Assembly: GCA_031213475.1 (NCBI GenBank)
Contig: JARUPZ010000016.1
Coordinates: 7,518,270-7,582,269, forward strand
Direction: 5' to 3'
Length of the DNA stretch: 64,000 nucleotides
From: Nereocystis luetkeana
Lineage: Eukaryota; Sar; Phaeophyceae; Laminariales; Laminariaceae
The position numbers and the translations under genes are program-made. The notes under the pieces are model-generated. The model had not been told where the DNA came from. It did no database searches and worked only from the letters and a program-made list of their open reading frames with translations. How positions within the stretch are numbered: position 1 is the stretch's first letter; each line of letters starts with the position of its first letter. Below, in pieces: positions 45,321 through 53,871 of the stretch.

Positions 45321-48300
45321 TCGATAGTACGGGTAAACGGCAGCCGTGGAAAAACCTGTGTTTTGTCCGATCAAGCGTTCCGCGTCGCGGCTTCGATGAC
45401 CGATGACGCCGCCTCCCAACGTGCACCTCCACCCCGCATTACCACCAGCAGTGTACACGTATTTTGCCGCGCAACCGTGTTGTATTGAAGCTGACATTGA
45501 GAGTGCCCTGGTCAACCCCCAACCCCCTTTCTGCCCCGCCTTCCCTCTCCTTTGAGGCACACATTGAGTCCCCCCCTGCCCCCCCCCCCCGCTCCCCCGC
45601 CTCCGCTCCCCCCTTGGGACACACAGTGAGCCACACCCTGACCCCCCCCCCTCCCTGCCCCGATCCCGCTCCCCCCCGCTCGGATGCCTTCACGACTCCG
45701 ACATTATGGCGGTTTCAGCTGGAGCCGAAGAAAATCAACGGGCGGAACCTGACAGGCCCCGAGCTCCGCAACTACGCCACCGCGTATGTGGAACTCTTCC
45801 ACAACGGCGCGCACTTTCCCGCGGCGAGGTCTCTCCTGGAGGCGACGGCAGGGGCTCATAACGGAAACGCCAAGCACGTGGCGCTCCAGAAGTACAAGGT
45901 GGGTTACTTTTGAAAAGCGGAGGCCGTGAAGCTGGAGTGCGGGAAGGGCGAAGGGGGGGGGAATGGGGGGGGGGGGGGTACTCATGTCATGCATGGCCGT
46001 AGTCGTATGGCCGAAGACCCTCGTATGCTCACAATGCCGGGGAGGGGAGTGTATTCATGTGTTCATGCATGACCGTAGTCGTACGACCATGGAACCGTGC
46101 GTCCTTACGATATCGGGGCGGAGCACACATCGATTGGGGGGGGGGGGCGCGTACTCATTCGTTGCCTGCCTTAGTCATTTGACCATGGACCGGCTGGGGT
46201 TACTCATTTGTTGCTTGCCCTAGTCATTTGGCCATCGACAACGCATTCCTTTCGAAACGAAGCACCGTTCCTACTCCTATTAGAGACACCTCCAACGTTT
46301 GGGCGCTCGTTACGTCGCTTCCATATATTCCATATATTTTTGATGCCAATCTTATCCCCTTCCTGTTTCGCCGGCCGTGGCCACCATCTACCTATAGCGA
46401 TCATTTTCTCGCTGCTATCTAGTGTATCAATTTCCTACATGTCACCTTCGTCTATTTCCCTCATCTCTTCTAACACATGCCGTTCTTCTTTGTACATTCC
46501 ACATTCTCCTAATGTGCGAGTTCTGCTTTCCATTGCTTTGCCACACGGGCATACCTGTGCACGTACTGCCTCCTCCCGGCTACTTGTACGCCTATTTCTT
46601 CTTTCTCGCAGGTACAGGTCCCCTACTCGAAATCGCAGCTCCAGCGTTTTCGCGAAGTCCACTGGACCTTGCAAATATGTTTTCATTCTTATCCCTTCGC
46701 TTAATCCCCCGTATATCTCGAAGTGTTTCTTCCATCTCGCCTTGTTTCTCATCGCTAACATTTCCCTTCTTTCCATCATTTCTTCTACGTCTGTCTTGTA
46801 CCTCCCAAACTACTCTGCGGATATCACCTCTTCTTGGTTTCTCCTATATCCTTCCATGATTTTTCAACTACGCTATCCCACCCTATTCCAGCTCGGCGTC
46901 TGGTTATTTTCTACCATAAAGCTATATCAACTATGGCTGGCAACGTCTTTTTTGGCATGTTCCTTACTTTATTTTGCCATTTCAACATTCTCGCTTCTCT
47001 ATTTCTTGAATGGGTACATTTCCAGTTCTGCTCTCAATACTGTATTACTCGTCGCACGTGAGCATCTTGTTTTTTTTTTAGCTGCTGTCATCCGCACTGT
47101 TTCCAACTGTTATACGAACTTCGCGTTCCCTTCTCATGATTCTCCTGCATATTTTAGCTTTGGTACTGTCACAATCATCTGGATACATCTCTCGATCCTA
47201 TTAATAGTGTCAAGGTGCGAGTCTGTTAGGATCGCATCCATCTTGCCCACGTGTGCTTCACTCTTTCCTACTGCTTTGTTATGTGTGTATCCCGAGAACA
47301 CAATGTTGAGATCTCTACGCGAAGGTACGCATACTGGTCTACGATCGGTAATATCCCCTTTTCCAACCGAAATTTTACCGGGTTCACCTTATCTTCGTTA
47401 CATACAACTACTGCACACCTTTTTACGTTCGCCGTCACCCTATATTTCCTTGTGTATTCTAGCGTCTTCTCTAATTGTTTCTGCAATCCTCGTGTGTTCC
47501 TGATATTACCACAAAGTCATCGGCAAACATCAATCCCGACACCGTATCTTCCTCCATAGTGACTCCCTGCTTCGCTGCTTCGACTGTTGCTATCAGGTCG
47601 TTGATATATATCTTGAATAGATCAGGTGATAACGTACATCCCTCTGCAACTCCTTGTAAAATATCAACAGGGTGGGGGGAGTCATGTCATGCATGGCCGT
47701 AGTCGTATGACGGTAGGCCCTCGCATCCCTACAATACCGAGGAGGGTGGTGTACTCATGTATCATGCAGTCCTACGACCATATAACCTTGCGTCCCTGCA
47801 GTACCGGGACGGAGCACGTCGGTTTTCACCGACCAGGCAGGCGGGCGTTGCTTGCACCGAGCGTAAAGCGGGTGCCGGGAGGGGGTAGGAGGGGGTTCGG
47901 AGGCAGAAGCACTCCTGCGAAGTTCATTGGGTAGCGTTGTCGGGTCGGGAGCGTTGTTCCGAGGGTTTTCTTGTTACGTAGAAGGGCCATGGGGGCTAGG
48001 AGACTAGAAAGGTAAAAATTGGAAGTGGAAGAACTACTGCGTAGGCTGTTCGGTGGCGTCGTTGGTGCGGGAGCGTTGGTCAGTCTTTTTTTTCCTTGTT
48101 AGGTGAAAGTTATTTCGTGGTGGTTGAAGGGGGTTTCATTTTGTTGCCCGTGTGGATGACACGATGTTAGCCGTGGCGAGCAACCTGCACCGCGCCAGAG
48201 CGCGCTGGCGCCGGGTGGGGTGTCTTGTATAAATGTAACAGTTTACGGGTCGTGGAGGCAGGTTTTTCACGCCTTGTCGAACCGTTCTTAGGCGTTGGCA

Positions 48301-51300
48301 ACTCCGTAAATGTCCACGCCGCTTCGCACGCAAGGGTTTCCGTTCCGCCGACAAGCAAAACAGTGCCACTTGCCGCTTGCCGCTTTCTCTCCCGTCGCCA
48401 GTCGACCAGCGTCGGCCGCTGCTAAGCTCGTCAGCACCGGCTGTCGAGAACCTACGCACGCTTTCGCACGGTGATTTTTTTATTTTTTATTTATTTTTTC
48501 ACCCCTCTACCGCGCCCCCCTGCCCCCCCGTCGGCATCATTTATGGCGTACAGGCGGAAATGGACCATCTTCTTGGCCCCGACGCGACGGGCTACTTGAC
48601 TCCCCCGGCGCTGGAAGTGCACGAAGGCCTCTGCAGGGAGGGGGGGATGGGCGTGTTCGATGCCATGGCCACCATGGGCAGGCGCTCAGAGATCTTGAGA
48701 GTACGAGCGCTGCTGCTGGACGAGCTGGACGAGGCCCATGTCAGGTGTGTGTCTGCTGTGGCTCGTGCGCGGGTTTTGACTGTGTAGACCCGAGAAGGCT
48801 GCCGTGCGATTGGGGCGGTGCGACTTTGCTGCGCGGTCGCGCGGTCGCGATATTGGGCAGGGGAGAGAGAGTGCGTCCGCAAGGAGGACGCAAGCATGCG
48901 GCAGTGCCGCGGTGTTTGCGTTGGTGTGGTTCCTTTGTATTGTTACTGCTTCGCCGGGCCGTTTCTGCTGTTGCTGTTGTCGTTGCTATCGTTGTTGCTC
49001 TTGTCGTTGTTGTGGTGTTGTCGGTGTATGTGTTGTCGCTGTCGCTGTAGTTGTGATGTTGTGGTTTTATCGCATTACGTCATCGCCGTAACCTGTAAGC
49101 TGTGGGAACTTGAGCGGCCAGCCGACGACAATAACTTAAGTTGCTGCCTACGCCTTTGTGTGGTCGCCGTATTGCCACTAATGTTATGTTAGCAATACGT
49201 ACAGTCCCATCATCAATCGCCTTCTTGTCGTCCGTTCGGGGCAGGTATATCGCGGTGAACACCGACAGAAATCCCTTCCGCTGGAGCGAGTACTGGGTCA
49301 TCCCGATGGTCATCGCCTTCGCGTCGTACGTGGCGCAGATGATCGCCGGCCTCGGCTGCTCGAGGTAAGCTCCTGGAAGCCCTTTCGACTGCCGCTACTC
49401 GTACCGCGGCCGCTGCCCTCACCGCCGCCGCTGCCGGGACTGTGTCGTCGCGGGTATTCTCGAGGCTTGCCTGGCACGTTTCTGTTTTTCCCACTGCAGG
49501 TGCTACTTTTGCCGCATCTTGGTTTTTTTTCTTTGATGTTTTTGCTGTCGCCGCCCAATCATGAGACAGTACGTGGCCCCGCTCAAGGCAACACATGCTA
49601 CTTGTGCTCGCTGCGCGAGGAGAGGTTTTTTATACTCACGCCCAATTTTTCGCACACATGTCTGGAGGCTGCTGCCTCCTGTCCTGCCCTGGCGTGCTCT
49701 CCGTAGACGCCAGGGAGCGAGCTCGGCGACTTGACTCCGGAAAAAGGCGTGCCCCCCCCGCACGGATTGGCGCGTATGGCGCACACCTACTCGGGGGTTG
49801 AAACTAGAGCTACCTCTCGTAGTCGTTTCATGAAACGCGAAACGTGGCAACGGCAATGAAAGGGTGGAGACGCTGGTGCCGCAGCAACCGTCCCGTTTCG
49901 GGGGGCGCTTTTGCGCTGGTCGTGTTCCCTTTGGCGCGTTTTCTGTGCCACAGGCGCGCGGCGTCGACTGCACCACTTGGGACAGCGGCTTCCCTTTGGC
50001 CAACCGAAAAGTCTTGAGAGCCCCGTCCCTCCCCGTCGATGACCGTCCCCCCGACCTCACGCAAAAACCATGACGCGTGTTGATGTTGTTGTTGTTGTTG
50101 TTGCTTTGCGCTGTTTGGGTCGGTGGTACTCCGTTTGCAGGTGGTCGCAAGTGCTCTGCAAGACTGCGGACATGCTGGGGTTCGTCTATTTTTCGATGGT
50201 GGTCCTGCTGCTCGTTATGTTCCGGCAGAAAATCAGGGGGTTCGCCGAGCACTTCAAACACGTGCTTCCGGCCATGCGCGGTGAGTCACCCCGTCGTTCT
50301 TTCCGCAGGGCTATGGAGTAGTACATGAGCCGAGCCGAGCTCAGCACGCACTGAGGACCCATTCAGAATTGTAACCGCGTTTCTAGGGAGAGACTACTGT
50401 AGTTGGATCAACTGTTGCACAATTGTTGCGAAAGCAAAAGGGTTAAGCGGATATGTACCCCCGACAGTGCAGTCCCGATGTCCGGTCAGAAACCCTTGAG
50501 GGGGGATGTACTCATGCCATACATGTTTGACCATAGACCCTCGGAATCTCTACAATGCCGGGACGGAGCACGTCGGATTTTCGCCGACCCGGCAGACATT
50601 GCTTGTACCAAGCGCGAAGCGCCGTGGGGTGTCGGGCGAGTCGCATGAAGGGTGACCCTTCGCGGGGAACCCTCAGGAGCGAGGGGGGGCTATGAACCAC
50701 CTCCCCCACTTAACTCTTGCACGCACGTTTTTCGGAGATAAGAATACTCGCGGGAAAAAAATGTGATCTTGTTTTATGGAGCGGTTTATACCCTTTTTTG
50801 GACTTTTGAGAGGGGAAACGTGTCGCAAAAAAAAAAACGACGAAAAAAAGTGGCGATTTCAGCATGCGGCCACACGATGAATAAAGAAATAAAAGGTGCT
50901 GCTCGTGGGTATGGGATTTTTGTGTCCGGAGGGGAGCAATGGCAGCAGACGTACGACAGATATGCCCGCAGGCAAGCATGGCGATACTTTTTACTGCCGC
51001 ACGCTCTTTCCGCTGGTGTAGAGGGGATGCTGTGTCCGAAGGACGGTACGACAGCCAGGCGCGCAGGCAGCATGGTGATACTTTTTCACTGCTGCACGGT
51101 CTTCGTAGAATATTGATGAGATGCCCGCATTGGGTCGCTTTCTGGGTGGCTATGCCTGTATTATAGCCAATCTTGGTTTTAAGCCTGTTGCCAGTGGGAC
51201 AAAAAAAACACACACACACAGCCCTGTTACTACTGGAGCAAAAAAAAACTCATTCACACTAAACCCAAGTAGTTTGGCCCCTAGAACGTGGGTCCAGTTC

Positions 51301-51414
51301 TAAAAGGGTTATATAACCTACGTGTTGGCGCCTGACGTTGAACTGCTACCCATCGACCCCGCAGGAGCATTCGAAGAGCAGCTGAAGGCGGCAGCGGCAA
51401 GCAAGAACAAATGA
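39748..51414 (+). CDS. ATL: Atlastin-like GTPase (11 exons found, 5' end missing)
   Basis: A membrane-anchored dynamin-superfamily GTPase; atlastins tether and fuse ER tubules. Exons: 39748-39900, 40167-40267, 40952-41264, 41583-42035, 42984-43097, 44132-44284, 45719-45898, 48554-48744, 49245-49364, 50141-50280, 51365-51414. All junctions are GT-AG and in phase, giving 655 residues without the first exon. G1 is GAFRTGKSFLL, the switch TTGIWVWSEPF, G3 LLVDTQGMFDNET, and G4 FLVRDW. The middle helical domain has ISCFGLTHPGFDVV and NGRNLTGPEL. Two membrane segments follow (YWVIPMVIAFASYVAQMIAG and MLGFVYFSMVVLLLVMF), then an amphipathic-looking tail ending ASKNK. The start is unresolved: the first exon found has an in-frame stop just upstream (39742-39744) and no ATG. 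Compared with animal atlastins there is a ~95-residue acidic/Ala-rich insert before G4. Introns hold MITE, LINE and family R repeats. Confidence 0.93.
40313..40403 (+). repeat. (TAG)n trinucleotide repeat
   Basis: About 25 nearly perfect GTA/TAG triplets in the second atlastin intron found, directly abutting MITE copy 4. The minus strand reads poly-Thr, poly-Leu or poly-Tyr in open frames that are artefacts. Confidence 0.9.
40404..40509 (-). mobile_element. MITE-like inverted-repeat element, copy 4 of 5
   Basis: The best-preserved copy: ATTACGGGGGACCATGGTAA at the left is matched by TTTACTATGGTCCCCCGTAA plus T at the right, ~28 bp arms with one or two mismatches. It sits between a TAG microsatellite and a second GTA/GTC-rich stretch in an atlastin intron. 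Strand assignment relative to copies 2 and 3 is arbitrary. Confidence 0.85.
41287..41427 (+). repeat. GGGA-rich simple repeat in an atlastin intron
   Basis: AGGGAGGGAGGG units interrupted by GGGGAGAG, starting ~20 bases after the donor at 41265. The same intron ends in a CTCTCTCCCCCCCCACCC tract before its acceptor. Confidence 0.9.
43600..43672 (+). repeat. CAG/AGC trinucleotide repeat in an atlastin intron
   Basis: AGCAGC, GGCAGC and AGTAGT triplets in the intron between 43098 and 44131. Open poly-Ser and poly-Ala frames here are artefacts. Confidence 0.85.
44768..44850 (-). repeat. Dispersed repeat family R, copy 3
   Basis: The minus strand reads GACCCTCGCATCTCTTTAAT, then ACGGAGCACGTCGGGTTTTC and AGGCAGACATTGCTTGCTTG. 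It is partial and diverged, in an atlastin intron. Confidence 0.6.
45299..45320 (+). repeat. Poly-G run
   Basis: An uninterrupted run of about 22 G in the atlastin intron 44285-45718. The same intron ends with long C runs (45578-45590, 45640-45650). Confidence 0.9.
45983..46135 (+). repeat. Dispersed repeat family R, copy 4 (partly duplicated)
   Basis: ATGTCATGCATGGCCGTAGT and a second block TGTTCATGCATGACCGTAGT lie ~80 bp apart, followed by GGGGCGGAGCACAC. The left part of the repeat appears duplicated. It lies in the same intron as the LINE fragment. Confidence 0.6.
46204..47667 (-). mobile_element. Degenerate non-LTR retrotransposon with reverse transcriptase (family L, fragment 3)
   Basis: The minus strand encodes, in order, EGCTLSPDLFKIYINDL, SGLMFADDFVVIS (the FADD catalytic box of reverse transcriptase) at ~47510-47545, TANVKRCAVVVCNEDKVNP, IVDQYAYLRVEIST and, further on, MKTYLQGPVDFAKTLELRF, RNRRTSSREE and CGMYKEERHVLEE. 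The reading frame shifts and stops several times, so it is not functional. The RT core is 5'-truncated: finger and palm motifs before LSPDLF are missing. The 3' end matches the fragments at 14575 and 22209. It lies antisense in the 2.7 kb atlastin intron 45899-48553. The long plus-strand open frame 46208-47503 is its antisense shadow. Confidence 0.85.
47684..47870 (+). repeat. Dispersed repeat family R, copy 5 (most complete)
   Basis: ATGTCATGCATGGCCGTAGT, CCCTCGCATCCCTACAATAC, a second CATGCAGTCCTACGACCAT block, CCGGGACGGAGCACGTCGG, TTTTCACCGACCAGGCAG and TTGCTTGCACCGAGCG occur in order. It directly abuts the 5' broken end of the LINE fragment, so the LINE may have inserted beside or into it. 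Confidence 0.7.
50508..50640 (+). repeat. Dispersed repeat family R, copy 6
   Basis: TGTACTCATGCCATACATG, then CTACAATGCCGGGACGGAGC, ACGTCGGATTTTCGCCGACC, GGCAGACATTGCTTG and TACCAAGCGCGAAGCG. It lies in the last atlastin intron. Confidence 0.7.
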
Positions 51415-53871
51415 CGCCTGAACTAAGAGTCTTTTGTATCCCGCTTCAAGTAGATTTCCGTCCGTATGGCCTTCGGGGGTGGCAATGTTCAGTGACGGGA
51501 GAGAGGGGGAGGGTGTTGCCTATCCGTGAACCTATCCCGGCCCGGCCCATCGCACCATCTGAGTATATACGAAAGGGGGGGTCGTTCGGGGGGAGGGGGT
51601 GGGTAATTGTCGTGTGTTTCCCTGTCTTCGTCGTGTTGCTCTTCCGCTCCTCGTGGAGTATTTTCTCGACGAGACCCCCATCGCTACGTGTCGTGTCGGC
51701 ACGTTTTCGTTCCTCCGTGCGGGGTGTTCCAACGGCCTAAAATCGTGCACAATGCGGTAGGTTTCTACGAAAGTAGTGTTGCAGGGGGAGGGGGGGTTCG
51801 TGTGGTGCGTAGTTATAACTTCGACTGTGTAGACCCCGAGCGGGGGTATATATTGGAGAGCGATGTTCTCTTGGACCGGTTTAAGCTTTTTGGGCGGGCA
51901 AATGCCGGTGGTGTTCCTTGTTTGCGCACTCGCTTTGGCTTCTTTGAAAAGCCCGCCCTTATGCGCTGACATCGTCGTGTGTCTGTAGTCGGGCCTCTGT
52001 GCAAGAGCTACGTATCGTTGCAGAATATGCAACGCGAGAAGTAGAGGACATAATAGTTGGGGCGGTGGTTGGGCGGAGGCGGTGGGAGCGTTAAAATATT
52101 TTGCCGGTTTTTCGTTCCGTTTCTCTATCCTTCCCTCACGGGCGTGTGGAACCGTTCTTAGCTCCTTGTGCCCCGGTCGTGGGAATTTCCCTCGCGGTGT
52201 TTCTGTCCGCCGTTCAGCGGCCTCTGGTTGCCTACAGGTGATGCTCGTGGCGCACATGTGTTTGGGCGCGTGAATTCGTGAGGGTTCTCCCGGTCGGCAT
52301 CGCCTTCGCGAGGCTAAATGTGATAATGCCTCTTTGCTGGCGAGCAGGGCGAGTGCTCGGACTTTGCAGAGTAAAAAACGGGAGCCGAAATAACTGACGC
52401 ACATGGTCCTGTATCGATCTCGTCGATTTTTGTTGTAGTACAACCTGTTGAGGGGAGATCTAGCACGAGTAAAACCTTTGGTAGGGGTCAAATCTAGCTT
52501 AATGTGCCAACAGCCGGTAGGAAACAGTTGTTTCGCGGGAAACTGAGGCCAGATAGCTAGCTGATCCGGTGCCTGGCGGTCTCTGTTACTCGTAGCAGTT
52601 GCCTCCTCACCTCGCCCAAGCCGGCATGATAGCCAGCTACTACCGATCAGGGGAATTGTGGACAGCGATGTCCCTTTCCCTCGATGGTCAATGAAGTATG
52701 TCGTCTACGGCCGACCGCGCCGCCACAGCTAATAAGAGATGCAGCTGGACTGTTGCGGGCGCGGGGGGCGCGAGGGGGGCGCGCTTCGTGGCGATGTCCC
52801 TCGTGAGGCCGTAGCGAGGACGCGTTCAGAGTACGTCCGGCTTCGAAGCGCGCTGCCTTCAGCCCGACTGGCGGCGCAGTTGGGGCTTGTCCCGCGATGT
52901 AAGGCCGGGGTATAGGGTCCTGTCTTGCCCGGTCTTGTCCGTGTTTACTCTGCAGTGCCGTACCGGGTTCCCGAGGGGTAGTATATACTATGTTGTTTGA
53001 CCCCTTGTGCCAGTGTGTGGCGTGGCCGTGGGGTGTGCCGTGATAAATTTTGTTTTGACTTCTAAAGATAATCGAGATGTATGTGTCAAGCAGCCTTCCT
53101 TTCTTTATGTTCGCCGAGGGTAACAACCCCCCCCCCCCCCCCGCCACGAAAGATGCTGGGAAAAAAAGCCGGGGGCTGGGACCGTGAAGGCCCGGTCGAA
53201 GACCAGGCAAACCTTGACGTGGAAACCGCCATGCATGCATTATGTGTGTTGTGTCCCGACGGCCCGTCTTGTTGTCGTGGACTGGCGCGGCTCGTTGTTG
53301 TGTTGGATTCCTACTGGTTTACGTCGGGGTCGTGGTATCGATCGCCGAACAAGGCAGGGCCTTACCCCAGCGTTTTACCCAAGGCAATGCGTGCAACCAA
53401 ATACTTGGTACGACGGCAGGAGGTCCGCCGGTCGCCGGACGTATAACGCGCAGCAAACGTCGCACACATTGTAGAGATCACGATCTATCTACATAAGAGA
53501 TAATCTGGAACGTAACCAGCCGTTTCCGTTTTGAGATGCTGTGCAGGTTCTGTCTACAGCAGTATGTAGTAGCACAGATCCGAGCCAGGAAACGTGCTAA
53601 ATCGTGCAGATTGTACGGCGCTCCCGCCCGGCAAAATACAACATGAGCTAGATCATACAGATCAGGAATATGTCTGCCCTGAAATTATTTAGATATGAAA
53701 GTCGGGGGCAGGTGACCTGTCTGACGCGTAAAGCCTCGTGGGACGAAACCATCCCGGCGGGACAACGGTGCACAGCACGCACGTTATTTTCGTGGATGTA
53801 CGTACAGCAAGTGCATATGCATACGTACGGTTATTTCCTGTTTCCTGTAACGCTGAACATGAAGGCATTAA
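51415..53871. other. Between atlastin and the next candidate gene; no gene recognised
   Basis: The two stop codons face each other (convergent genes). Long frames at 51532-52491 and 52647-53240 (minus) have no family-like sequence. A 15-base C run lies near 53128-53142. Part of 53460-53680 resembles the GATCTAGATC-type dispersed repeat in reverse orientation. Confidence 0.4.

Noticed and set aside
46208-47503. 431-codon open frame on the plus strand, the longest in the window
   Set aside because: It is antisense to the broken LINE reverse transcriptase. The minus strand carries recognisable RT motifs (FADD box) and the plus translation resembles nothing.
49503-50261. 252-codon minus frame
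   Set aside because: It overlaps atlastin exon 10 (50141-50280) on the opposite strand and shows no family-like sequence; the plus strand is clearly coding there.
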